Shown here: positions 25,631-30,000 of the stretch, one piece after another | How the letters are laid out: each line of letters starts with the position of its first letter | How positions within the stretch are numbered: position 1 is the first letter of the stretch | Made by a program: the position numbers and the translations under genes | NCBI GenBank assembly: GCA_012295275.1 | Contig: CM022679.1 | Span: 12,836,915 to 12,866,914 of the forward strand | Origin: Chrysomallon squamiferum | Taxonomy: Eukaryota > Mollusca > Gastropoda > Neomphalida > Peltospiridae | DNA length: 30,000 nt | Direction of reading: 5' to 3' | The notes under the pieces: generated by a model | Told to the model about the DNA's origin: nothing | What the model saw: the letters and a program-made list of their open reading frames with translations, nothing else | The model's database searches: none

Positions 25631-26342
25631 TATTTCTTAATTTACATAAACATATAAATACATGACCCATTTTATTTATTTATAATTAGAAGAATTACTT
25701 CTTGCTGTTTAAATTATTACTGTATTAGTGTTACAGTGTTAGTATTATCTAATTCAGAAAGTTATAAATGATTCACATGTGTATATTATATATATATTTA
25801 TTATTTAAACATTTTGTCAAAGCTGTAACAAACAAAGTAGAAACGACAAAATAACAAAATTCACTGCATCTGATTAGATACTATCATCAGTGTCACGGTT
25901 CAATGAAAGTGCCTGCACTTTGATAGCAACGTTTAAGTCCCTCTTGGCTCTTTACTGATAAACAGTTACAGGGCAATCCCCACATCTCGAAGAACATTTA
26001 CGCCTGTACTTCATTAAATACATCGGATATCAAATCACCAACACTTACTTTAAATCAGAATTGCAGATTTATACAAGATTTGTTATGTTTTGTTTTTAAG
26101 ATCGTCAATTTATTTTCCTAAACTAAGTGCTTGTTTTTTCGTGGTTTGTTGTGTAACTTTTAGACATAAACAAAAGAAAGCACAAGCTTCCATTAAAGAA
26201 AATAAGTATTATTTATAAATAGTATTTTTTATATAATCTGTCAAAAGCAGAAATACTTACCAACATATGAAAGCTGCAGTACTATAATCACAGTTCCAAA
26301 TAGCTTGTAAATTTTGTAACCCCACATTCTCTTGTCCGCCAT
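5891..26342 (-). CDS. BMPR1: Type I BMP receptor (BMPR1/ALK3-ALK6 class), 11 coding exons, 519 aa
   Basis: Spliced CDS: 26342-26261, 24684-24509, 16715-16595, 15558-15450, 15017-14879, 14455-14263, 8871-8680, 8426-8321, 7751-7576, 6983-6853, 6025-5891 (1560 nt including TGA). All phases agree. The protein is a single-pass serine/threonine kinase receptor: signal peptide about 1-28; ectodomain with ten Cys (33, 35, 38, 47, 55, 76, 87, 102, 103, 109) and the CCx5CN box at 102-110; N-glycosylation site N44; membrane helix about 140-162; GS box SGSGSG 200-205 followed by LP 206-207; kinase 219-510 with GKGRYGEV 225-232, K245, E260, HRD D346, N351, DLG D364, APE 393-395, D413, R495. The L45 loop DIKGTG (279-284) and the NTR, TLNRNHF and ADMY stretches match BMPR1A/1B rather than TGF-beta/activin type I receptors. 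Family role: with a BMP type II receptor it phosphorylates Smad1/5/8. Length is close to human BMPR1A (532) and BMPR1B (502). Whether it is closer to 1A or 1B cannot be decided here. Confidence 0.96.
6123..6260. repeat. Direct repeat copy A within intron 10 (partner at 6408-6545)
   Basis: Both copies start TTTGATTTTCAT, pass through CTTATGGCAAAATAAAGTCA or close variants, and end with a GTCC..GTAAA block. They lie about 285 bp apart in the same orientation and have diverged by small indels. Confidence 0.75.
6408..6545. repeat. Direct repeat copy B within intron 10
   Basis: Partner of 6123-6260. The best preserved block is TTATGGCAAAATAAAGTCAA followed by an ATGTA-rich stretch. The pair looks like an old segmental duplication inside the intron. 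Confidence 0.75.
6853..6983 (-). CDS. BMPR1: BMPR1 coding exon 10: kinase subdomain X
   Basis: Residues 432-475. [22 protein letters not shown] and RPEIPNRWQ are hallmarks of type I receptor kinase C-lobes. The acceptor is ATTTATGCAG and the donor AAG|GTAAAT, phase 0. A perfect 19-bp inverted repeat lies just upstream of the acceptor. Confidence 0.97.
6984..7575 (-). other. BMPR1 intron 9
   Basis: 592-bp phase 1 intron. The half next to exon 9 (7320-7575) is less AT-rich. Its acceptor end carries the perfect inverted repeat at 7002-7050. No coding content seen. Confidence 0.9.
7002..7050. repeat. Perfect 19-bp inverted repeat beside the exon 10 acceptor
   Basis: Arms 7002-7020 (GTGAAAATAACTCTTATGC) and 7032-7050 (exact reverse complement), with an 11-nt spacer. 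It starts 17 nt from the acceptor AG (6984-6985). In the pre-mRNA it can form a 19-bp stem with an 11-nt loop. Confidence 0.95.
7576..7751 (-). CDS. BMPR1: BMPR1 coding exon 9: activation segment, APE, subdomain IX
   Basis: Residues 373-431 plus the first base of codon 432. [12 protein letters not shown], then [12 protein letters not shown] with APE at 393-395, then LNRNHF and [17 protein letters not shown] (Asp 413, Gly 418). The TNEVDI..NTR and LNRNHF stretches are characteristic of BMPR1A/1B. Cys 386 stands where the family nearly always has Val (RVGTKRYM). The acceptor is TTTTTTTTACAG and the donor GGAG|GTGAGT, phase 1. Confidence 0.97.
7752..8320 (-). other. BMPR1 intron 8
   Basis: 569-bp phase 2 intron containing the (AAT)n microsatellite at 8241-8299 and AT-rich sequence. 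No coding content. Confidence 0.9.
8241..8299. repeat. (AAT)n microsatellite, about 20 units
   Basis: Nearly uninterrupted AAT triplets over 59 bases. On the gene strand this is (ATT)n, beginning 21 nt after the exon 8 donor. Confidence 0.97.
8321..8426 (-). CDS. BMPR1: BMPR1 coding exon 8: catalytic loop and DLG motif
   Basis: Residues 338-372 plus two bases of codon 373. [18 protein letters not shown] holds catalytic Asp 346 and Asn 351. [16 protein letters not shown] holds Mg-binding Asp 364 in DLG, the usual form in type I receptors. Vertebrate receptors read [16 protein letters not shown] here is a conservative variant. The donor is ATCAG|GTGAGT, phase 2. An (AAT)n tract starts 21 bases beyond the donor. 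Confidence 0.97.
8680..8871 (-). CDS. BMPR1: BMPR1 coding exon 7: L45 loop and hinge
   Basis: Residues 274-337 plus the first base of codon 338. [15 protein letters not shown] (275-289) holds the L45 loop. The DIKGTG version is that of BMPR1A/1B and predicts Smad1/5/8 rather than Smad2/3 signalling. [15 protein letters not shown] is the hinge and start of the C-lobe; [12 protein letters not shown] follows. The acceptor is TTTTTCTTTCAG and the donor AGAG|GTTAGA, phase 1. Confidence 0.97.
8895..9061. repeat. Two tandem copies of an ~85-bp unit
   Basis: Copy 1 (8895-8979) and copy 2 (8980-9061) both begin GTGTTTAG(G/A)AAACAA. Both contain AATGATAT(A/G)T(G/A)TCATTAA and end AGGTTGATA. They lie just inside intron 6 beside exon 7. 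Confidence 0.8.
9101..9293. repeat. Degenerate repeats of a GATGCATCAACTCTGAA-like motif
   Basis: Related blocks at 9101-9124, 9221-9244 and 9275-9293 share (A/G)ATGCATCAACT(C/T)CTGAA-type sequence, and the first two also share TCTT..AAAAT flanks. They look like remnants of a tandem array continuing from the 85-bp repeats. Confidence 0.55.
10100..10122. repeat. (CA)n microsatellite
   Basis: About 11 CA units following a CT-rich run in intron 6. Confidence 0.95.
10200..10670. promoter_or_regulatory. CpG-bearing, higher-complexity segment in intron 6; candidate regulatory element
   Basis: This stretch contrasts with the AT-rich simple-repeat DNA around it: higher GC, many CpGs (for example GCGGCCGATCGG near 10516), and no low-complexity runs. 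It includes a perfect CACGTG E-box (10647-10652), a forkhead-like ATAAACAA (about 10540), and AGCTTTCGGAA twice (about 10211 and 10445). Open frames on both strands are short and not protein-like. It could be an enhancer, an internal promoter, an unrecognised non-coding exon or an old inserted element; the sequence alone does not decide. Confidence 0.35.
11232..11340. repeat. (AAT)n-rich compound repeat
   Basis: AAT triplets with ATT, ACAGTAAT and AAAT interruptions, running into a poly-A tract at about 11335-11358. Confidence 0.85.
12470..13450. repeat. Decayed tandem array, unit about 170 bp, roughly five to six copies
   Basis: A landmark TTACAAATT(A/G)A recurs at 12609, 12777 and 12947, with a diverged form at 13121 (spacings 168, 170, about 174). 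A second landmark, TTCCAG(C/T)TTA(T/C)GGGA(A/G)CAAGT, recurs near 12686, 12854, 13038 and 13185, with weaker forms at about 13326 and 13417. CTGTTAAGAGTATTT and CAGAC..CA blocks recur at matching offsets. Units have diverged strongly and the last ones are shortened. It lies wholly within intron 6. Confidence 0.85.
14263..14455 (-). CDS. BMPR1: BMPR1 coding exon 6: kinase N-lobe (P-loop, catalytic Lys, helix C)
   Basis: Residues 210-273 plus the first base of codon 274. It contains VQRTIAKQI, the P-loop GKGRYGEV (225-232), catalytic Lys 245 in [20 protein letters not shown] with helix C Glu 260, and RHDNILG. All are highly conserved in type I receptors. The acceptor is ATCTTCAG and the donor TTAG|GTAAAT, phase 1. 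Confidence 0.97.
14456..14878 (-). other. BMPR1 intron 5
   Basis: 423-bp phase 0 intron with a (CA)n tract at about 14743-14766. Nothing else notable. Confidence 0.9.
14879..15017 (-). CDS. BMPR1: BMPR1 coding exon 5: juxtamembrane region and GS domain
   Basis: Residues 164-209 (the last base of codon 163 is also here). Basic stop-transfer YRKRE, an acidic linker, then [19 protein letters not shown] and LPLL. The GS box (Ser 197, 199, 200, 202, 204) is the site that type II receptors phosphorylate, and the Leu-Pro after it is the FKBP12-binding element in this family. The acceptor is TCTAATGCAG and the donor TTG|GTAAGT, phase 0, just before VQRTIAKQI. Confidence 0.96.
15018..15449 (-). other. 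BMPR1 intron 4, GC-AG type
   Basis: 432-bp phase 2 intron starting GCAAGT and ending GCAG. It contains A31 at 15247-15277 and a T-run at about 15161-15179. Confidence 0.88.
15450..15558 (-). CDS. BMPR1: BMPR1 coding exon 4: stalk and transmembrane helix, ends in a GC donor
   Basis: Residues 127-163, with codons 127 and 163 shared with the neighbouring exons. After a short stalk ([12 protein letters not shown]) comes a hydrophobic helix of about 23 residues starting [10 protein letters not shown], followed by basic residues RYRKR in the next exon, as expected for a type I membrane protein. The acceptor is ATGTTTCAG. The only frame-preserving donor is CAG|GCAAGT, a GC-AG intron. The GT four bases further on would give an immediate TAG after splicing. 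Confidence 0.9.
15559..16594 (-). other. BMPR1 intron 3
   Basis: 1036-bp phase 1 intron. AT-rich, no coding content or strong repeat structure seen. Confidence 0.9.
16595..16715 (-). CDS. BMPR1: BMPR1 coding exon 3: C-terminal half of the ectodomain with CCx5CN box
   Basis: Residues 87-126 plus the first base of codon 127. Cysteines 87, 102, 103 and 109 complete the ten-cysteine ectodomain. CCDDTNGCN (102-110) is the diagnostic closing box of TGF-beta superfamily receptors. A Thr-rich stalk ([11 protein letters not shown]) follows. The acceptor is TTTGTATTCCAG and the donor G|GTAATTTG, phase 1. Confidence 0.93.
17690..17881. repeat. Diverged tandem duplication, period about 131 bp
   Basis: TTTCCATTTAAAAT at 17691 and 17822 starts two related blocks. 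Each continues through TTGCTG.TTT...TAACT.TTATC.(C)AGA(C/G)A and ends in a CATTTT block. Both are preceded by AAATAAATAAA-type sequence. Confidence 0.7.
19020..19082. repeat. Poly-A tract of 63 bases
   Basis: 63 consecutive A on the plus strand (T on the gene strand) followed by (GAAAA)-like repeats to 19104. Its length in an assembly is unreliable. Confidence 0.97.
22764..22810. repeat. (TA)n-(CA)n compound microsatellite
   Basis: About 14 TA units run directly into about 9 CA units, then more interrupted CA/CATA repeats. Confidence 0.95.
24509..24684 (-). CDS. BMPR1: BMPR1 coding exon 2: N-terminal half of the ligand-binding ectodomain
   Basis: Residues 28-86. It contains [10 protein letters not shown] near its start, N-glycosylation sequon NST (44-46) and six cysteines (33, 35, 38, 47, 55, 76), the spacing of the three-finger fold of type I receptors. 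The acceptor is TTATTTCAG and the donor CAG|GTACAT, phase 0. The exon carries an acidic stretch, SDTEDEIIE (62-70), where family members vary. Confidence 0.93.
24685..26260 (-). other. BMPR1 intron 1
   Basis: 1576-bp phase 1 intron. It includes (TA)n at 25053-25081, (TA)n and (AAT)n between 25529 and 25627, a G-rich TTTTGGGGG pair at 25379-25401, and a less AT-rich unique stretch at about 25860-26045. No coding content. Confidence 0.9.
26261..26342 (-). CDS. BMPR1: BMPR1 coding exon 1: start codon and signal peptide
   Basis: Encodes residues 1-27 plus the first base of codon 28. It begins [10 protein letters not shown] and continues into a hydrophobic run ([10 protein letters not shown]), a plausible signal peptide with cleavage near residue 28. 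The ATG context is AAAAGATGG, a strong Kozak match (A at -3, G at +4). An in-frame TGA lies 39 nt upstream (26379-26381) with no ATG between, so this is the first in-frame Met. The donor is G|GTAAGTAT, phase 1. Confidence 0.9.
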
Positions 26343-26480
26343 CTTTTTGTGAAAAGATTGACCCCAAGGTTCGTGACGTCAGAGCGGATCCGGTGAGTGT
26401 TAACACGCCTGCGGTAATCAATCTCTGTCTCTTATTCTGTGCAGTTCTTCGATCTTTGTTCAGGCCGGGGGACAAAACTT
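26343..26480 (-). promoter_or_regulatory. CpG-rich 5' UTR / proximal promoter of BMPR1
   Basis: About nine CpGs in 140 bases, unlike the CpG-poor DNA around it. It is directly upstream of the start codon, has no TATA box, and carries the palindrome TGACGTCA. The transcription start site cannot be placed from sequence alone, and part of this may be 5' UTR. Confidence 0.6.
26374..26381. promoter_or_regulatory. Perfect CRE palindrome TGACGTCA
   Basis: Full 8-bp CREB/ATF consensus, 32-39 bases upstream of the ATG. Its TGA on the gene strand also serves as the in-frame stop before the start codon. Binding is inferred from the motif only. Confidence 0.55.
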
Positions 26481-26675
26481 AGAGACACAAGAAAAACGAG
26501 AATGAAAAAGCAGACAAAGAAGAGCAAAAAAAAAAAAAAAAAAAAGAAAAAAAAAACAACATCAAAATAAAAAATAGTGTAAGAAAGAAAATGGACTGTG
26601 TTTTATTGAGCTTATAACTGTTTCTTTTAATATAACTTGAAATAGTGAAATTTTAAGGCATTTTTTACGTATTAA

Positions 26676-26687
26676 TTATTATTATTG

Positions 26688-26719
<32 letters not shown>

Positions 26720-26751
26720 GGTGGTGGTGGTGGTTGTGTTGTTGTTGCTGG

Positions 26752-26808
<57 letters not shown>
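26676..26808. repeat. Compound triplet repeat (ATT)n(GTT)n(GGT)n(GTT)n(ATT)n
   Basis: Successive runs of ATT, GTT, about ten GGT, GTT-like and then about eighteen ATT triplets, lying upstream of the gene. Confidence 0.95.
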
Positions 26809-26811
<3 letters not shown>

Positions 26812-27145
26812 TTACTGTTGAATATCAGTTCTATAATTAGAAGCAGCTAGATATACTGTGTAATGCAAAACAGGTTTCCGAATTGCATATCCTTTATTTC
26901 AACTCTTAAACCATTTATTAATATTATTGTTCCAGTTGTTCTGTCTCCAACTTTTATTTATTTATTTTTACGGCGGTGTATAACTTATTCTGGTAGATAT
27001 CACATATGAAAATAAATATTAAAATTTGGCTATAATTATATAAGTGTAACTGTATTGCATAATTTAATTTATTGACCAGCTTTGTTACATTTGTTTCACC
27101 CTCTCTAAAGTATTTAACGTATTTTCTTTTCCGTGTGTTATAAAA

Positions 27146-27147
<2 letters not shown>
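26809..27147. other. Upstream non-coding DNA, nothing recognised
   Basis: AT-rich sequence between two microsatellites with no open frame of note or recognisable site. Confidence 0.6.

Positions 27148-27231
<84 letters not shown>
27148..27231. repeat. (CT)n microsatellite, about 42 units
   Basis: Uninterrupted CT dinucleotides over 84 bases; (GA)n on the gene strand, about 0.8 kb upstream of the start codon. Confidence 0.98.
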
Positions 27232-27233
<2 letters not shown>

Positions 27234-27758
27234 GCTATAAATAGTTCAAATTTATTACCATAAATCTGAATATAATGAAATGAACACATACATACGCTAA
27301 CAACAGAGAAAAAAAGAAAAAGCCGATAGGACATCCTTCAAACAAAAGCAAACAAAAACAAATATTCTACATAACCTGAGTCGTCTTTAACTAAGTTGCT
27401 CTCGGTGCATTTCACGAGGAACCGGTCTGCACAGTTCATTTGCACTTATTAAGAAACATCCACAGTGGTTTTATTTCTCTGCGCTAGACCGTGGGAGTTA
27501 TTCACTTTAATAACTTGCACTGTCAATTATCTGTGATTACAAAATGTTTTGAGTCATTGTTAAGTTATTCTTCTCTTCGTGTTGCAGAATGTAAGTTTTT
27601 CAGTAAGTTGATTAGAGCTTTTGACTATCATACTGTACTGATAAATTTATTAACTGTCTTATGTGCATTGATTGCGCAAAACTCTATTATTTTTTTATCA
27701 GTAGCCTGATAAATGTTATGAACAGAAAATGTTTTTTGTGTGTGTGTGTCAGAGATAG

Positions 27759-27760
<2 letters not shown>
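27232..27760. other. Upstream non-coding DNA with a less AT-rich core (27380-27510)
   Basis: The core is of higher complexity, with several CpGs (for example TCGGTGC and CCGGTC). It could belong to an upstream 5' exon or promoter of BMPR1, or to an unrecognised divergent transcript. No protein-like frame is visible. Confidence 0.4.

Positions 27761-27843
<83 letters not shown>
27760..27843. repeat. (AT)n-(AG)n compound microsatellite
   Basis: About 15 AT units run directly into about 27 AG units. A short (TG)n lies just before, at 27737-27749. Confidence 0.98.
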
Positions 27844-27847
<4 letters not shown>

Positions 27848-28142
27848 GTGATGCAAAAGGAGAAGAAAAGAAGAGATTCATAAAATACAACATTCACGAA
27901 ACAAATATCCTTTCTATTCCAGTAAGTCTATAGCAGTGGAGTTCACTTTTTTGTTTGTTTGTTTGTTAACGAGAAATATTCAAAATATTATCCATTTTTA
28001 TTCTGTATTGGAACATCTCACTACATTTCCAAGATGTTTTCGAACAAAAACAATATTTTCTCTTTCTTTCTACATATAGATTATTAAATATGTTGTAACT
28101 GCGGTAATTTTCCTAACATGTTATTAACAAAAGTAAAAAATG
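27844..28142. other. Upstream non-coding DNA, nothing recognised
   Basis: AT-rich sequence with a short (GTTT)n run near 27950. No supported feature. Confidence 0.6.
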
Positions 28143-28203
28143 TGTTTATTACGTCACTCGTTGATGTTGAGAGACGTCACGTCATTGTCTTTACAAAACA
28201 ATG
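28143..28203. repeat. TGACGT-type dispersed repeat, copy 1
   Basis: TTACGTCAC (28149-28157) and GACGTCACGTCA (28173-28184) are followed by TTGTCTTTACAAAACA. This matches the order of elements in copies 2 and 3. Confidence 0.6.
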
Positions 28204-28407
28204 GAATAATCATGTGATTTTTTCATCCGAATAGAACTTAAAGGTAAGATATATTGAACCTGCCCTAGGTGAAAATATGAAGTAACAAATCAATATAAAC
28301 ATCAACACGAACATTTCTAAAACGTTATATATTCATTTTATTTCTTTCCCATCTTTAATGTATTTCTGAAAAGTCAGATACAAACCGATTACTATTATTA
28401 CCTATTA

Positions 28408-28408
28408 C

Positions 28409-28452
<44 letters not shown>
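28408..28452. repeat. (ATT)n microsatellite
   Basis: About 14 ATT units lying between copies 1 and 2 of the TGACGT repeat. Confidence 0.95.
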
Positions 28453-28453
<1 letters not shown>

Positions 28454-28671
28454 ATGCATTAATTAAATTAAATCTATAACATTACGAATATGATTTATCT
28501 TTTTGACTACACTTTAATTTGTCCTTCCTATTGTTAACTCTCCTTATCATATGATAAATTTACAGGAGGTTTTATTTAGAAGAATATTCATTTTTATATT
28601 GTAATAAATACTTTACAAAATATCATACTTAAAACTTTTCATCGTTTGAAAAAAAAAAAAACCAGATTAAC

Positions 28672-28732
28672 GAAATCACTTATTGACGTATAGATAAGAA
28701 TATGACGTAATGCTAATGTCTTTGAAACACAA
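28672..28732. repeat. TGACGT-type dispersed repeat, copy 2
   Basis: TGACGTA (28684) and TGACGTAA (28703) 19 bases apart, then TAATGTCTTTGAAACAC. It lies 154 bp from copy 3 in the same orientation. Confidence 0.7.
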
Positions 28733-28822
28733 TAATATTTTTCTGTTTCGCTTTTCTGTTTGTATTCTTCGTGTAATTCCCCAAAATTGTCATTTATTTT
28801 AATCTTCAGAAAACCTATTTAA

Positions 28823-28888
28823 CCACTTTAACTCTTTGACGTATTAATGGTGAATGTGACGTAACGTTATTGTCTTTGCAAAACACTG
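28823..28888. repeat. TGACGT-type dispersed repeat, copy 3
   Basis: TGACGTAT (28837) and TGACGTAA (28857) 20 bases apart, then TTATTGTCTTTGCAAAACAC. It is the clearest partner of copies 1 and 2. Confidence 0.7.
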
Positions 28889-29120
28889 CAAATGGCATCC
28901 AGACATGTCGTCATCAGTATCATTACAGGAAAAGCTTTTATGTGCATTTTGCCATGCATCTGACAATCAAATGAAATCTAATACATCGATATGAAAAATC
29001 TTCATAAAATTATATGAATGATTCTTCTCAGATAAATGATTCTGATAGTTAATATCGCTTCTTCTGTATAGCCCATACATCTCTGGTTAATCGTTGTTTC
29101 GTTTTATCAGTATTTTATTT

Positions 29121-29154
<34 letters not shown>

Positions 29155-29349
29155 TCCTCGGGTTTATGCGATACCTCAAATGTAAACTGATTTTTGGAAT
29201 ATTTATTCAGCGATAATGTAATGTATAAATTTGAGTCAGAGTAAAAATAATAATAACAAAAAGATTATTACTAAAATTAACTGATTAATTTATTTATTTT
29301 ATTTTATTTCATTGTATTTCAGTTTAATTTTTCCTTTTCTTTTCTTTTC
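28889..29349. other. Upstream non-coding DNA with a T31 run
   Basis: No gene or site recognised. It contains 31 consecutive T at 29123-29153 and TTTTA/TTTCT-rich sequence. Confidence 0.6.
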
Positions 29350-29404
29350 TTTCTTCTTCTTCTTCTTCTTCTTCTTCTTCTTCTTCTTCTTCTTCTTCTT
29401 CTTT
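29350..29404. repeat. (CTT)n microsatellite, about 18 units
   Basis: Uninterrupted TTC/CTT triplets followed by (ATTT)n. Confidence 0.97.
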
Positions 29405-29779
29405 TATTTATTTATTTATTTATTTTAAGGTTACACGACTAAATATCTATTGGTACTATAATATATTTAAATATCTCACTGTAGGTTCTTTTTGTACCCA
29501 GACTAATCCAGATGTGTTTTTCTCTCTCATAGTTCTGTTATTTTATTTTAATAAAAACGTCATAACAACGACAACAGTAACAACAAACGATACTAACAAG
29601 AGAGGAAGCATTGTGATATATGTTTATTCTTCTAAATAAAAATCTACTGTCCTGAAAAGTGAAATAAAAATAATACAGTTATACATAAAACATGAGAATA
29701 ATGTTTGCAAAACATTTTCCTTCGATTAAAAATACTCTGTTAGCATGCAACATGTGTACTCATTTATTAATTAAGATAC

Positions 29780-29780
<1 letters not shown>
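29405..29780. other. Upstream non-coding DNA, nothing recognised
   Basis: AT-rich, no supported feature. Confidence 0.6.

Positions 29781-29866
<86 letters not shown>
29781..29866. repeat. (TTA)n microsatellite, about 28 units
   Basis: Uninterrupted TTA triplets. Translation of this run gives poly-Leu or poly-Asn open frames that are not genes. Confidence 0.98.
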
Positions 29867-29868
<2 letters not shown>

Positions 29869-30000
29869 TTAGGCTCTGAGTTCGAAGCTCGTCGGAGGAC
29901 AAATAAGAGTAGGATGTACATTTTGAACAGATTTGAATTCACCTAGGAACTGACGTATTTTAAAGGTAATTACAACAGTAATAATTATATGGACTATTAA

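Noticed and set aside
26257-26475. 72-residue open frame overlapping exon 1 in another frame
   Set aside because: It starts at TTG, has no ATG before the receptor start, and the receptor frame in the same place gives a signal peptide that splices into the ectodomain.
27628-27933. Open frames of about 90 residues with Ser-Leu, Tyr-Ile or Glu-Arg repeats
   Set aside because: Translations of the (AT)n-(AG)n microsatellite on both strands.
29692-29946. Poly-Leu and poly-Asn open frames
   Set aside because: Translations of the (TTA)n microsatellite.
1-30000. Search for a second gene, a mobile element with coding capacity or a new system
   Set aside because: Outside the receptor exons no reading frame resembles a transposase, reverse transcriptase, viral or other protein. 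The non-coding signals are reported separately as modest findings.

Overview
This window is animal nuclear DNA. It is very AT-rich, packed with poly-A/T, (AAT)n, (CA)n, (TA)n and (CT)n simple repeats, and carries one multi-exon gene with GT-AG introns on the minus strand. The gene is a type I BMP receptor (BMPR1A/BMPR1B, ALK3/ALK6, thickveins class). I assembled 11 coding exons by hand; they join in frame into a 519-residue protein. The base composition, repeat load and receptor sequence fit a lophotrochozoan invertebrate, possibly a mollusc, but the species cannot be read from the sequence and this is only an inference.

Layout in plus-strand coordinates. 1-5890 has no recognisable gene; its right end is 3' UTR of the receptor. 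5891-26342 is the receptor, read right to left: exon 1 signal peptide (26261-26342), exons 2-3 ligand-binding ectodomain (24509-24684, 16595-16715), exon 4 stalk and membrane span (15450-15558), exon 5 juxtamembrane and GS domain (14879-15017), exons 6-11 kinase domain (14263-14455, 8680-8871, 8321-8426, 7576-7751, 6853-6983, 5891-6025). 26343-26480 is a CpG-rich promoter or 5' UTR segment with a perfect cAMP-response-element palindrome. 26480-30000 is upstream DNA with long microsatellites and a thrice-repeated TGACGT-bearing motif.

The domain order is complete: ten-cysteine ectodomain, one membrane helix, SGSGSG GS box, intact kinase residues, and an L45 loop of the kind that selects the BMP-type Smads. 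By family knowledge it binds BMP/GDF ligands together with a type II receptor, is phosphorylated in the GS box, and phosphorylates Smad1/5/8 orthologues.

The most interesting non-routine signals are a GC-AG intron (intron 4), a perfect 19-bp inverted repeat beside the exon 10 splice acceptor, a decayed ~170-bp tandem array and a CpG-bearing higher-GC segment inside intron 6, and a repeated TGACGT motif upstream. I did not find a clearly new biological system here; the window is essentially one conserved developmental receptor gene in repeat-rich non-coding DNA.
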